The notes under the pieces were generated by a model. That model saw only the letters and a list, made by a program, of their open reading frames with translations. It was not told where the DNA came from and ran no database searches. Below are positions 16,444-25,023 of a stretch of 64,000 nucleotides of DNA, piece after piece. The DNA is from UMGS1649 sp045611765. Lineage in GTDB: Bacteria > Bacillota > Clostridia > TANB77 > CAG-465. The position numbers and the translations under genes are program-made. The stretch is taken from the NCBI GenBank assembly GCA_045611765.1, contig JAZKXT010000012.1, forward strand, positions 124,001 through 188,000. Direction: 5' to 3'. The first letter of the stretch is position 1; each line of letters begins with the position of its first letter.

Positions 16444-18912
16444 CTAATCTTTCTTATCAGTTCCAGTATCTATTACGATATCGAAATCATCGTTATTTAA
16501 ATCAAATGTTTTAATTGCTTCGTTTAATTCGTCGTTTTCCATAATAGCAGGTGGATTATCAGTATCGTTATGTGGAAGCTCTTGAGTTGCCACAGGATTT
16601 TCTACAAATCTTTCTTCAGATATTGAAGGAGTTCCAAATGAATCAAATATATTATCATTATCTTCTTCCATAATATAAGCTGTTGGGCTTGTAGCAGTGC
16701 TACTAGAAAATCCACTAGATATAGGTTTGTTGATCATAAACTTTTCAAAGTTATACATATATGCTGGATGCTTTTGTTTATACTTATCTTCTAAGAAACC
16801 AACTTTTCCTTCTCCGAACACTGTATTACCGTTAGGAGCTTTAGTTTTGTAATAGATATATCCGAACTTGTGCTCTGCAATTTTGTGTACTTTAAATCTT
16901 TCTTTATCTTTAACTTGTACAGATTTTTTAGCTTTAAAATTACCGTCTAGAGGGTCGAAGCTAGAGGACATATCCACTTTCTTCGCCATACCAAATGCTT
17001 TATTCCAATATTCACTGTCTTCAGGAGTTGTATCGCCAAATACAATTTGAGTTTTTGTATTTGCTAAAACCACTTCTCTATAATATTCCATACCTTTATG
17101 TTTCTCAAGTTGAGATAAGTTTTGGATTGCAATCATCGCTCCACATCTGTATTTTCTGAATAATGTAAACATTACTTCAGTATCCTTATTGATGTATTCT
17201 GGGAATTCATCAACAAACAAGAAGTGTGGTATACGAGAATCTTCTGAACCAGGTCTTCTTAGTACTGCGTCTTGGAATTGAAGTATAAAGAACATACCAA
17301 ATGCTTTAGATGCGATTATACCAAGTTCGCCTTTTCTAGAACATGCAGTTATAACTTGACCTTCACGTAAAGCTTTATCGAAATCGATTACGTTAGTTCT
17401 ACCACAAAGCGCTTTCTTAATACCAGGATGTCTTAACAAGTTATTAAGTTGTGTAATAGCACCATATAGATATCTTTCAGTATCTTTTCTTCCGCTGCCA
17501 CGAGTACCAGGTATTTCAAATCCGTTTATATTCAAACTTGGTTTATAGAAATTCTTTTCAAAGTACGCAATAAGCAGTTTGTATTTTTCAGCAAGTTCTG
17601 GTATTTTCTTCATATCTTCTGTCATTTCTTCAACTTTATCAAAGTTATATAGTAAGTCTAATACGTCTTCTAATGATGGAAGTTCACCATTGTGAAGTCT
17701 AGGATACATTTCTTTAAGTAGTATAGATAAGTTTTGGAATGCATCCGAAGTTAGGTTTGCAAAGAAAGCTTCTTCTTTTGCGCCTTCGCTTTGTTGCATA
17801 GATTTTAAAACATCGGCAATTATTGATGCTACTTTGGCTGGGTCATTAATTGCAAATGGATTCATACTTAAAGTGTGCTCTGGATCAGCAGGGTCTATTG
17901 TTAATACTTCGATATCAAAGTTTTTAGCAACGTTTGTGAAATCTGAAACATATTTACCATCGTTTTCAACAACTGTTATACCAACATTTCTAAAAACAAC
18001 TTCTCCAGTAGAATCATTTTTATATAATATTAAATCTTCTAGTTCTTTGTAAAATTCTTTTTCTTTTCCCTTTTTAGGAAGCAAGTAATTTAAGTTGAAG
18101 TTTAAATTAATATATTCGTTAGAGTATGGCCCTACGATGTAAGCGACTCCTCTTTTTAATAATCCGAAAGCAAGTTTTTTAGAGTATTCTCTTAAGAAAT
18201 ATTTTTTCTCAAGGTCTCTTGAACTCATAGGAAGTAATACGGCAGCTGTTTTACCTGTACCAGTAGCACCTTGTACAAGAGTAGCTTCCATTCTTTTCTT
18301 CTCTGAAACTACAACTGGTTTTAAAGTGTCTACATCTTTACAGATTATATTTTCACAAGTAAATATTCCTTTATCTGCTTTAGGTTTTGAAACGGATAAT
18401 CCACCAAAACCAATAATACCTTTCGTTATGTCTTCATCTCTTAATATTAGTAGGAAATAATCTATCATATAGAATATTCCAATGAATGGTACTACAAATG
18501 ATACGGTTTTTATAGCTGGTGCAAATAACTCTGGATATTCTGATCTAATTAATGAATAATTAGGAACTTTTTCAAGAAGCATCCAAACCACTTTATTAAT
18601 ATTTGTAATTAATAATGATGCAGCAATAGAGCCAAATATTCCAACAGTTATCATAAACCATTTTATACGAGCATCTTTACCAGAGATAAGCTTTGTATTT
18701 ACTGCGTATGAATAACATAGCACAGGACAAATCAAAGCGGCGGCGTAGGTAATAGGTCCTGGTAAAAAGGCAAGTCTTCCATCGCTTATAATAAGCGTTA
18801 CAAATTGTACCAAAACAAAAGCTGTTACGACTAATGTCAAAATGCCAAATAATACGGCAAGGAATTTGTTTTGGTCTTTAATTTTTAATTTACTAAGTAT
18901 ATTGTATAACAA
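16444..18912 (-). CDS. VirD4/TraG-type conjugal coupling ATPase, solitary
   Basis: 822 residues. Four predicted membrane helices near 17-43, 47-72, 83-103 and 137-158, then an AAA-like motor: Walker A GATGTGKT (215-222), Walker B FLFVDEF (564-570), and GAMIAIQNLSQLEK just after, a layout typical of type IV coupling proteins. The C-terminal 110 residues are acidic and Asn/Asp-rich, perhaps a tail for substrate or partner binding. The start is a TTG at 18912 with GTGGTGA upstream; no in-frame ATG fits. No relaxase, VirB4, integrase or mating-channel gene is nearby, so its cargo is unknown. It has its own promoter and terminator. Confidence 0.85.
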   Translation of the reverse strand: MLYNILSKLKIKDQNKFLAVLFGILTLVVTAFVLVQFVTLIISDGRLAFLPGPITYAAALICPVLCYSYAVNTKLISGKDARIKWFMITVGIFGSIAASLLITNINKVVWMLLEKVPNYSLIRSEYPELFAPAIKTVSFVVPFIGIFYMIDYFLLILRDEDITKGIIGFGGLSVSKPKADKGIFTCENIICKDVDTLKPVVVSEKKRMEATLVQGATGTGKTAAVLLPMSSRDLEKKYFLREYSKKLAFGLLKRGVAYIVGPYSNEYINLNFNLNYLLPKKGKEKEFYKELEDLILYKNDSTGEVVFRNVGITVVENDGKYVSDFTNVAKNFDIEVLTIDPADPEHTLSMNPFAINDPAKVASIIADVLKSMQQSEGAKEEAFFANLTSDAFQNLSILLKEMYPRLHNGELPSLEDVLDLLYNFDKVEEMTEDMKKIPELAEKYKLLIAYFEKNFYKPSLNINGFEIPGTRGSGRKDTERYLYGAITQLNNLLRHPGIKKALCGRTNVIDFDKALREGQVITACSRKGELGIIASKAFGMFFILQFQDAVLRRPGSEDSRIPHFLFVDEFPEYINKDTEVMFTLFRKYRCGAMIAIQNLSQLEKHKGMEYYREVVLANTKTQIVFGDTTPEDSEYWNKAFGMAKKVDMSSSFDPLDGNFKAKKSVQVKDKERFKVHKIAEHKFGYIYYKTKAPNGNTVFGEGKVGFLEDKYKQKHPAYMYNFEKFMINKPISSGFSSSTATSPTAYIMEEDNDNIFDSFGTPSISEERFVENPVATQELPHNDTDNPPAIMENDELNEAIKTFDLNNDDFDIVIDTGTDKKD

Positions 18913-18963
18913 AAAATCACCACTTTCATTTACGTTATTGTAATTAAACTAAATCTAATATAT

Positions 18964-18992
18964 AATATACTACAGATTAACTAAAACTTCAA
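18964..18992 (-). promoter_or_regulatory. Sigma-A-type promoter of the VirD4-like gene
   Basis: On the minus strand TTGAAG (complement of 18987-18992), 17-nt spacer, TATATT (complement of 18964-18969). Confidence 0.6.
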
Positions 18993-19033
18993 GTGAAACT
19001 TGACAAGTTTAGAGTAAAGTTGAGGTATTTTTT

Positions 19034-19567
19034 ATGAAATGTATAATTGGATTAGGTAATATAGGAAATGAATACGAAAATACAAGGCATAATAGCGGCT
19101 TTATAGCTATAGATGAAATTGCAAAAAAATATAATATCGTTTTAGATAAAAAGAAGAAAAAGTGTATATATGGAGAAGGAATTATTAATGGTAATAAAGT
19201 GTCTTTAGTAAAACCTACAACATATATGAATTTGAGTGGTGAGGCTATTGTAGAAATGCTAAATTGGTATAAGATTACTACACAAGATATTATAGTAATA
19301 TATGATGATGTAGATTTAAAATTTGGTACGATTAGATATAGAGAAAAAGGAAGTAGCGGAACACATAACGGAATGAAGAATATAATAGCAAATTTAAAAA
19401 CAGAAGAATTTGCTAGAGTTAGAGTTGGAATAGAAAATAGAGGCAACACACCTATACCACTTATGGATTACGTACTTCAAAAGTTTAATAAACAAGAGTT
19501 GGAAGAAATAAATGGGAAAATAGTTCCACAAGTAGAAGAAAATATATTAAACTTCTTGACAAAGTAA
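19034..19567 (+). CDS. pth: Peptidyl-tRNA hydrolase
   Basis: Releases peptides from peptidyl-tRNA that drops off ribosomes. The 177-residue product has LGNIGNEYENTRHNSGF with the catalytic His in TRHN, KPTTYMNLSGEA, IYDDVDLKFG and GSSGTHNGMKNI, all family signatures; length is slightly short but normal for Firmicutes. GAGGT precedes the ATG. The rplU promoter lies inside its last codons. Confidence 0.96.
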   Translation: MKCIIGLGNIGNEYENTRHNSGFIAIDEIAKKYNIVLDKKKKKCIYGEGIINGNKVSLVKPTTYMNLSGEAIVEMLNWYKITTQDIIVIYDDVDLKFGTIRYREKGSSGTHNGMKNIIANLKTEEFARVRVGIENRGNTPIPLMDYVLQKFNKQELEEINGKIVPQVEENILNFLTK

Positions 19568-19584
19568 AACATACGTGTTAAAAT
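19556..19584 (+). promoter_or_regulatory. Consensus promoter of rplU-rpmA
   Basis: TTGACA at 19556-19561, exact 17-nt spacer, TAAAAT at 19579-19584. The -35 lies within the end of pth. Confidence 0.85.
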
Positions 19585-19590
19585 AAGAGG

Positions 19591-19664
19591 GTATTCCGTA
19601 TGGATTGGGTATAAAAGTGTTTTAAAACCACCTACATTCAGCGAGAGCAAGCAAGAATTGGAGG
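19591..19664 (+). ncRNA. Candidate structured 5' leader of rplU (L21 leader)
   Basis: About 80 nt separate the predicted transcription start from the rplU start, containing paired-looking segments (GTATTCCGTATGG, GGGTATAAAAGTGTTTTAAAACC and CAGCGAGAGCAAGCAAG). Firmicute rplU genes often carry an autoregulatory L21 leader. I assign this by position only; a covariance-model search would decide. Confidence 0.4.
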
Positions 19665-19671
19665 AGAGAAT

Positions 19672-20028
19672 ATGTACGCTATAATTGAAGCATGTGGAAA
19701 ACAATACAAAGTTTCTGAAGGAGATATTGTTTTCATGGAAAGACTTGATAATGAAGAAGGAACAACAGTTACTTTCGATCAAGTATTACTAGTTTCTGGC
19801 GACGACAAAACAGAGGTTGGAGCACCTACAGTTAAAAATGCTAAGGTAACAGCAACAGTTGTTGGTCACGGAAAAGGTAAAAAAATAAGAGTGTTCAAGT
19901 ACAAAGCTAAAAAGAATGAAAGAAAGACTAGAGGACACAGATGGTGCTACACTAAAGTTCAAATTGAAAAAATTTCTACTAAAGCACCTGCTAAAAAAGC
20001 TGAAACTACTGAAACAGCAGAAGCTTAA
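19672..20028 (+). CDS. rplU: Large ribosomal subunit protein bL21
   Basis: 118 residues starting MYAIIEACGKQYKVSEGD, with the conserved KIRVFKYKAKKNERKTRGHR near residue 70 and a short Lys/Ala/Thr/Glu tail (APAKKAETTETAEA) beyond the usual end. GGAGG precedes the ATG. It is followed by rpmA after 36 nt, with no prp protease gene between. Confidence 0.97.
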   Translation: MYAIIEACGKQYKVSEGDIVFMERLDNEEGTTVTFDQVLLVSGDDKTEVGAPTVKNAKVTATVVGHGKGKKIRVFKYKAKKNERKTRGHRWCYTKVQIEKISTKAPAKKAETTETAEA

Positions 20029-20064
20029 AGTTATTTAAATGAATTTGAAAAGGAGTTGAGATAA

Positions 20065-20322
20065 ATGGCACATAAAAAAGGTGGTGGATCTACTAAGAAC
20101 GGTAGAGACAGTATAGGTAAAAGACTTGGTGCTAAAAGAGCAGACGGACAATTTGTTCAAGCTGGAAATATATTAGTAAGACAAAGAGGAACAAAAATAC
20201 ATCCAGGAACAAATGTTGGAATCGGTAAAGATGATACATTATTTGCTAAAGTAAGTGGAATACTTAAATTTGAAAGATTAGGTAGAGAAAAAACTAAAGC
20301 AAGTGTATATGAAGAAAAATAG
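20065..20322 (+). CDS. rpmA: Large ribosomal subunit protein bL27, without N-terminal extension
   Basis: 85 residues beginning MAHKKGGGSTKNGRDSIGKR, the mature bL27 N-terminus that reaches the peptidyl-transferase centre. Many Firmicutes make bL27 with a leader of about nine residues (of the type MLKxNLQFFA) removed by the protease Prp, encoded between rplU and rpmA. Here a TAA lies directly before the ATG in frame, so no leader is possible, and no prp is present. AAGGAG precedes the start. Confidence 0.97.
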   Translation: MAHKKGGGSTKNGRDSIGKRLGAKRADGQFVQAGNILVRQRGTKIHPGTNVGIGKDDTLFAKVSGILKFERLGREKTKASVYEEK

Positions 20323-20333
20323 TTACAAAAATA

Positions 20334-20372
20334 AAAAGAATTCCTAGGGATTTAACCCTAGGAGTTCTTTTT
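20334..20372. terminator. Terminator after rpmA, shared with the convergent gene
   Basis: Core CCTAGGG, loop ATTTAA, CCCTAGG, flanked by AAAAGAA and TTCTTTTTT. It overlaps the end of the minus-strand gene at 20358. Confidence 0.8.
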
Positions 20373-21422
20373 TATCAGGCAAATTATGCCACAGATAATT
20401 ATTACACCTATTCCTATAGGAAATGCGAATTGGAAGCATCCAAGAATTGGTGCGAATACTGCTAGCGGCAAGTCGAATAAGATGAAACCAGTGAATTCAT
20501 AATCACCAGCGACAATATCCTTAAATAGAATAAGGATGTTTATACCAATTCCTATTCCGCAAGTTATCAAGAAAGCAGACAGACAAGAGGTGAATTTACA
20601 TTCTTTTACAAATAGACTCATTAAAACAGCTATGATACCACCGATAAGCGATGAAAAGAAGCAAATTGTAATTCCGATATCACCTTCGGGAATATAGGTA
20701 CTGAGGTCTTTCCAACTTTGAGGAATCATCTTGATTGCTATGATTAAGACAAGTATGCCAATGGCTAACCAAGCAATAGGACCTAAGCATCCACTATTTT
20801 CTTCTGAACCACCGCTAGGTATTGGAGCAGGAGGCGGAGTAAAATCAGGTTTCTTATACTCATACTCTTGTTTAGGGGGCTCATAAATAGGTGGTTCCTC
20901 ATGCCGCTTTTCTATTTTAGGCGGTTCTTGTTTAGGAGGAATATATTTTTGCTCCGGTTTATGTGGAAGCTCTTTTTGCACACTTTGCTGAGTAGAAGTT
21001 GTCTTTTTGGGTTGAGTTACCTTGGTTTTTTCTGGACTTTTCTTAGGTGTTTCGCTTGCCTTTTGTTTTGGCTCAGTACTACTGACGGGGCATGCAGTTT
21101 TCTTGATGAAAGGCGTAGTAAGAGAATGTTTGTAAGCAATGTAACTTGCTAAGGCGCCCGAATGTGTGCCGGTGTAGGTTCCTAAAATCTTATTATATGA
21201 CTGGTTACGCAAGATTTTATCTCTATTGTGAGCTTCGAGAATTCCTTCGTCATGCAAAATCCAACTGTGATCAGAGTAATGGTTAAACTTGGAAAGCAAA
21301 GAAGAAGTGCTAAGCCAGGTCACCCCGTTGTCATTATAGGTGGCACACATAATACCATCTATAAAAACATGGTTTTCATCATAGAAAATTTGCTTGTCTC
21401 CCAATTTCAAAACAAACTTCAT
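20358..21422 (-). CDS. Unknown protein: N-terminal soluble domain, Pro/Lys linker, C-terminal membrane domain
   Basis: 354 residues in three parts: a soluble N-terminus of about 115 residues (MKFVLKLGDKQIFYDENHVF..., with WLSTSSLLSKF and LGTYTGTHSGA), a Pro/Lys/Glu-rich linker (about 118-215, PPKQEPPKIEK), and about five membrane helices to the end. No signal peptide, so the N-terminus is probably cytoplasmic. Codon use includes CGG and CGT and is less AT-biased than the ribosomal genes beside it. GGAGG precedes the ATG and a strong promoter is present. Family not recognised. Confidence 0.75.
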   Translation of the reverse strand: MKFVLKLGDKQIFYDENHVFIDGIMCATYNDNGVTWLSTSSLLSKFNHYSDHSWILHDEGILEAHNRDKILRNQSYNKILGTYTGTHSGALASYIAYKHSLTTPFIKKTACPVSSTEPKQKASETPKKSPEKTKVTQPKKTTSTQQSVQKELPHKPEQKYIPPKQEPPKIEKRHEEPPIYEPPKQEYEYKKPDFTPPPAPIPSGGSEENSGCLGPIAWLAIGILVLIIAIKMIPQSWKDLSTYIPEGDIGITICFFSSLIGGIIAVLMSLFVKECKFTSCLSAFLITCGIGIGINILILFKDIVAGDYEFTGFILFDLPLAVFAPILGCFQFAFPIGIGVIIICGIICLIKKNS

Positions 21423-21474
21423 ATGTCATACCTCCATAAAAATTTTTGTGGAATATACTATTTTAACTCTGTAA

Positions 21475-21503
21475 ATTATATCATAGCGCTAGTGTTATGT
21501 CAA
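21475..21503 (-). promoter_or_regulatory. Perfect-consensus sigma-A promoter of the gene at 20358
   Basis: On the minus strand TTGACA (complement of 21498-21503), 17-nt spacer, TATAAT (complement of 21475-21480). Confidence 0.85.
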
Positions 21504-21529
21504 CAAAACAAAATATCCTCATAATACTA

Positions 21530-21558
21530 TTGTATATCTTTTTTAAATATTATATAAT
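21530..21558 (+). promoter_or_regulatory. Sigma-A promoter of trpS
   Basis: TTGTAT at 21530-21535, 17-nt spacer, TATAAT at 21553-21558. Only about 21 nt of leader remain, too short for a T-box. Confidence 0.75.
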
Positions 21559-21585
21559 ATATAATTATATATCGAGGTGAATTTT

Positions 21586-22611
21586 ATGGAAAATAGGAAA
21601 AGAATATTAACTGGAGATAGACCGACAGGAAAATTACATATTGGGCATTATTTTGGTTCTTTACAAAATAGAGCAAAACTACAGGATGATTATGATACAT
21701 TTATCCTTGTGGCGGATGTTCAAGCGTTAACAGATAATTTTAATAATCCTGAAAAGGTTAGAGAAAATATATTAGAAACAACAATAGACAATTTGGCATC
21801 TGGTGTAGATCCTAAAAAATCTACATTTTTTATACAGTCTATGATACCAGAAATAGCTGAGCTTACTGTGTTTTACTCAAATCTTGTAACAGTTTCAAGA
21901 TTGCAAAGAAATCCAACTATAAAAACAGAAATAGCTCAGAAAAAAGAATTGTTTGGAAACAGTGGCGAATCTGTAACTTATGGATTCTTAGGATATCCTG
22001 TAAGCCAAGCAGCAGATATTACAGCATTTAATGCAGATTTAGTTCCATGTGGTGAAGACCAAATGCCATTAATAGAACAGGCAAGGGAAATTGTAAGGAA
22101 GTTTAATTCACTATATGGTGAAGGAAAAGAAATACTTCGCGAACCTGAAGCATTAGTTAGCAAAAATGCTAGAATAAAAGGTCTAGATGGGAATGCCAAA
22201 ATGGGTAAAAGTTTGGGTAATGCAATTTACCTTGCGGATGACGATGAAACAATACGTGCAAAAATTAAGTCGGCTGTAACAGACCCTAACAAAATTAGAA
22301 AAGATGATCCAGCAAATCCAGATGTTTGTATGGTAGCATACTATCACAAATTATTTAGTGAAGACAATTTGGAAACAATATGTGATGAATGTAAAAAAGG
22401 TCACAGAGGTTGTGTAAACTGTAAAAAAGAACTTGCAGATAATATTATAAAATATTTAGAACCAATAAGAGAAAGAAGAAGATATTATGAGAGCCACAAA
22501 GATGAGGTCAAAAAAATATTAGAAGATGGAACAAACAAAGTAAGAGAAATAACTCGTGAAACTTTAAGACAAGTAAAAGAGGCAATGAAAATAAATTACT
22601 TTAATGAATAG
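21586..22611 (+). CDS. trpS: Tryptophanyl-tRNA synthetase
   Basis: Class I synthetase charging tRNA-Trp. The 341-residue product carries the HIGH motif in PTGKLHIGHYFG (about residues 11-22), GEDQMPLIEQARE, and KMGKSLGNA as the KMSKS variant near residue 208. CDECKKGHRGCVNCKKE near residue 265 adds four cysteines that could bind a metal. A GTG at 21577 is in frame but belongs to the GAGGTGA ribosome binding site, so ATG 21586 is the start. obgE follows after 9 nt. Confidence 0.95.
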   Translation: MENRKRILTGDRPTGKLHIGHYFGSLQNRAKLQDDYDTFILVADVQALTDNFNNPEKVRENILETTIDNLASGVDPKKSTFFIQSMIPEIAELTVFYSNLVTVSRLQRNPTIKTEIAQKKELFGNSGESVTYGFLGYPVSQAADITAFNADLVPCGEDQMPLIEQAREIVRKFNSLYGEGKEILREPEALVSKNARIKGLDGNAKMGKSLGNAIYLADDDETIRAKIKSAVTDPNKIRKDDPANPDVCMVAYYHKLFSEDNLETICDECKKGHRGCVNCKKELADNIIKYLEPIRERRRYYESHKDEVKKILEDGTNKVREITRETLRQVKEAMKINYFNE

Positions 22612-22620
22612 GAGAATCAA

Positions 22621-23901
22621 ATGTTTGTAGATTACACAAAAATAAAAGTAAAAGCAGGAGACGGTGGAAATGGAGCAATGACCTTCCACAGAGAAAAATA
22701 CGTAGATAACGGCGGCCCAGATGGTGGTGACGGTGGCCGTGGCGGTAGCATAATCTTTAAGGTGCATCCAGGAATGAATACACTACTAAACTTTAGTTAT
22801 AATAAAAAGATAGAGGCTAAAAATGGTGAAAATGGTGCTAAAAAAAATGCTACTGGTAAGAGTGCGGAAGATGTTATAATTGATGTGCCTAAAGGAACGG
22901 TTGTAAGAGATTTGGCTACTGGTAAAATTATAGCAGATTTAGCTACTGATGGTGCCGAAGCGGTTATAGCACGTGGAGGAAAAGGTGGAAAAGGAAATCA
23001 ACATTTCGCAAATTCTGTACGTCAAGCGCCTCGTTTTTCAGAACAAGGCGAACCAGGAGAACAAAAAGATCTAGAACTAGAATTAAAACTTATAGCTGAT
23101 GTTGGACTTGTAGGATTTCCAAACGTAGGTAAATCTACAATAATTTCTACGGTATCTTCAGCTAAACCTAAAGTTGCAAATTATCATTTTACAACACTTG
23201 AACCAAGTCTTGGGGTAGTTAAAGCCAAAGATGGAACTACATTTGTAATGGCAGACATCCCGGGAATTATAGAAGGTGCAAGCGAAGGTGTAGGGCTTGG
23301 AATTAAATTCTTGAGACACGTAGAAAGGAATAGGATATTACTACACGTAATAGATATTTCTGGAAGTGAAGATAGAGATCCGATAGACGATTATTATACA
23401 ATTAATGTTGAACTTAGAAAGTTTAGTGAAAAGCTCGCAAACAAGCCGCAAATAATTGTAGCAAATAAATCTGATGTGTTAGTTGATGAAACAAAATTAG
23501 AAGAATTGAAAGAGGTTTGTGCGAGGGATGGTAGACAAGTAATTAGCATATCTGCTGCAACAAGAACTAATATAGACGAATTGGTAGAAGTAGTTGCAAA
23601 AACGTTAAAAGAACTTCCTGAAGAGCAAGAATCATTTGTGGACGAGGAAATATTTACAATAACTCTAGATAAAAATGATGAAGACGATTTTTATATTGAA
23701 ATTATAGAGTGTGAATATTGTGTAAAAGGTCCTGCCATAGATAGACTTATGAGAAGAGTAAATGTGGAAGACTTTGAGTCAAGACAATATATGCAGCGTG
23801 CACTTAAAAACTTAGGAGTTATGTCAAAACTTAGAGAAATGGATATTGAAGCGGGGGACACTGTGGATATTAAAGGGTTTAAATTCAATTGGGAAGAATA
23901 A
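22621..23901 (+). CDS. obgE: GTPase ObgE/CgtA
   Basis: Essential GTPase of late 50S assembly and stress signalling. In 426 residues: Gly-rich Obg domain (1-158, with GGPDGGDGGRGGS and GGKGGKGNQHFA), G domain with GFPNVGKST (about 164-172), DIPGIIEGAS and NKSD, and a C-terminal OCT domain (about 345-426). AGGAG precedes the ATG. In Clostridia obgE usually follows rplU-rpmA; here trpS and an unknown gene lie between. Confidence 0.97.
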   Translation: MFVDYTKIKVKAGDGGNGAMTFHREKYVDNGGPDGGDGGRGGSIIFKVHPGMNTLLNFSYNKKIEAKNGENGAKKNATGKSAEDVIIDVPKGTVVRDLATGKIIADLATDGAEAVIARGGKGGKGNQHFANSVRQAPRFSEQGEPGEQKDLELELKLIADVGLVGFPNVGKSTIISTVSSAKPKVANYHFTTLEPSLGVVKAKDGTTFVMADIPGIIEGASEGVGLGIKFLRHVERNRILLHVIDISGSEDRDPIDDYYTINVELRKFSEKLANKPQIIVANKSDVLVDETKLEELKEVCARDGRQVISISAATRTNIDELVEVVAKTLKELPEEQESFVDEEIFTITLDKNDEDDFYIEIIECEYCVKGPAIDRLMRRVNVEDFESRQYMQRALKNLGVMSKLREMDIEAGDTVDIKGFKFNWEE

Positions 23902-23924
23902 CCTGTGGACAACACGCATAATAT
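23896..23924 (+). promoter_or_regulatory. Candidate sigma-E promoter of bofA
   Basis: GAATAAC at 23896-23902, 14-nt spacer, CATAATAT at 23917-23924, close to the ATA / CATACANT pattern and spacing used by sigma-E. It starts inside the last codons of obgE. Inferred by eye. Confidence 0.4.
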
Positions 23925-23945
23925 GTATAAACAGGAGGCGTGTTA

Positions 23946-24200
23946 ATGGAATATTTAGGTTTTGTAGGAGCGATTATAGCTTTAATAATAATAGTAAGAA
24001 TATTAGCTTGGCCAATAAAGAAAATTCTAAAGCTTTTTATAAATGTAGCAATAGGCGTTGCGCTATTATTCTTATTTAATTCGTTTGGAGGAGCTTGGCT
24101 TGGAATAGTTATTCCAATAAATTGGATTACGGCATTAATAGTAGGGCTTTTAGGAATTCCTGGATTTATTGGGGTACTAGTATTTTCTTTAATATTTTAA
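23946..24200 (+). CDS. bofA: BofA-family pro-sigma-K processing inhibitor
   Basis: 84 residues, almost wholly hydrophobic with three membrane segments (about 5-20, 30-48 and 60-84). The sequence (AWPIKKILKLFINVAIGV, LFLFNSFGG, PINWITALIVGLLGIPG) follows the BofA family pattern, in which BofA with SpoIVFA holds the SpoIVFB protease inactive in the outer forespore membrane. The frame extends to a GTG at 23940, but AGGAGG at 23932-23937 favours ATG 23946. Position after obgE and before a tRNA gives no further clue; sporulation genes elsewhere in the window agree. Confidence 0.82.
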   Translation: MEYLGFVGAIIALIIIVRILAWPIKKILKLFINVAIGVALLFLFNSFGGAWLGIVIPINWITALIVGLLGIPGFIGVLVFSLIF

Positions 24201-24229
24201 TTGAAATTAAATTCCGCTTGTGGTACAAT
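24201..24229 (+). promoter_or_regulatory. Promoter of tRNA-Gly
   Basis: TTGAAA at 24201-24206, 17-nt spacer, TACAAT at 24224-24229, placing the start a few bases before the tRNA at 24240. Confidence 0.7.
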
Positions 24230-24239
24230 AAGACCATAA

Positions 24240-24313
24240 GCGGAATTAGTTTAGTGGTAGAATGCAAGGCTTCCGATCTTTCGGCGTGGGTTCGATTCCC
24301 ACATTCCGCTCCA
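24240..24313 (+). tRNA. tRNA-Gly(UCC)
   Basis: Perfect 7-bp acceptor stem GCGGAAT/ATTCCGC with encoded CCA, T-arm GTGGG-TTCGATT-CCCAC, D-loop with AGTGGTA, and anticodon loop CTTCCGA giving anticodon TCC. The anticodon stem CAAGG/TCTTT is weak: one C-T mismatch at 27-43 and a G-T pair next to the loop. Confidence 0.9.
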
Positions 24314-24316
24314 TAG

Positions 24317-24357
24317 AAAAACAACTTACGGTAAAATGTGGCACCGTAAGTTGTTTT
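24317..24357. terminator. Terminator after tRNA-Gly, also facing the minus-strand gene
   Basis: AAAAACAACTTACGGT pairs with ACCGTAAGTTGTTTT around a 10-nt loop. It lies 6 nt from the stop of the convergent HD gene. Confidence 0.85.
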
Positions 24358-24362
24358 ATATA

Positions 24363-25022
24363 TTAATAATTTGCATTCCATTCATCTAAAAATTCATTTA
24401 CAAAATCTTTCATATAATCTGTTCTTTTTTTAGCTAGTTCTTTAGCAGTTTTGGTATTCATATTATCTCCAAGTTTAAATAGTTTATGATAGAAATGGTG
24501 TATTGTAGAGGCGTCATCCTTTTCATCTTCTGAATAATCATTTTGGGTATTTAATGGAACGCTAGAATTATACATAACTATATTATGAGCACCGCCATAA
24601 GAAAAAGTTCTACCAATTCCAATAGCACCAATAGCGTCTAAATTATCGGCATCTTGTAATATCAAAGCATTTATATCATCAACATTATTTCCATACCAAT
24701 TATATAGTTCGTGATATTCAATACAGTAACAAATTTTATCTATTTGTTCATTAGATAAATCTACTTTGGATAATATTTTTCTAATAGTACCTAAAGAGTC
24801 TTTAGGCGAAACAAAAGAGCCTGTTTCATTTTGCATTATTCTATGTACATCGTGAAGAAAAGCAGCAATACCTATTACTATTCTGTCTCCACCTTCTTTT
24901 CCTTGAAGATACAATGCGGTATTCATTGTTCTTTCTAAATGACTAATATCGTGACCGCTAGAATCCTTTTTAAACAATTCGATTACAATAGGTCGTAAAT
25001 CTTCTATATATTTTTCTAACAT
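24363..25022 (-). CDS. HD-domain phosphohydrolase (YedJ/YpgQ-like)
   Basis: 219 residues with SGHDISHLERTMNTALYL (HDxxH, about 20-37), AAFLHDVHR (about 56-64), EYHELYNWYG and the QDADNLDAIGAIGIGR segment near 125-140. This pattern is that of the YedJ/YpgQ HD family, some members of which hydrolyse nucleotide pyrophosphates. Two nucleotides separate it from the upstream epimerase gene, so they form a minus-strand operon. Confidence 0.82.
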   Translation of the reverse strand: MLEKYIEDLRPIVIELFKKDSSGHDISHLERTMNTALYLQGKEGGDRIVIGIAAFLHDVHRIMQNETGSFVSPKDSLGTIRKILSKVDLSNEQIDKICYCIEYHELYNWYGNNVDDINALILQDADNLDAIGAIGIGRTFSYGGAHNIVMYNSSVPLNTQNDYSEDEKDDASTIHHFYHKLFKLGDNMNTKTAKELAKKRTDYMKDFVNEFLDEWNANY

Positions 25023-25023
25023 G

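Noticed and set aside
21430..21585. T-box riboswitch upstream of trpS
   Set aside because: The promoter ends at 21558, leaving about 21 nt of leader; there is no room for a T-box.
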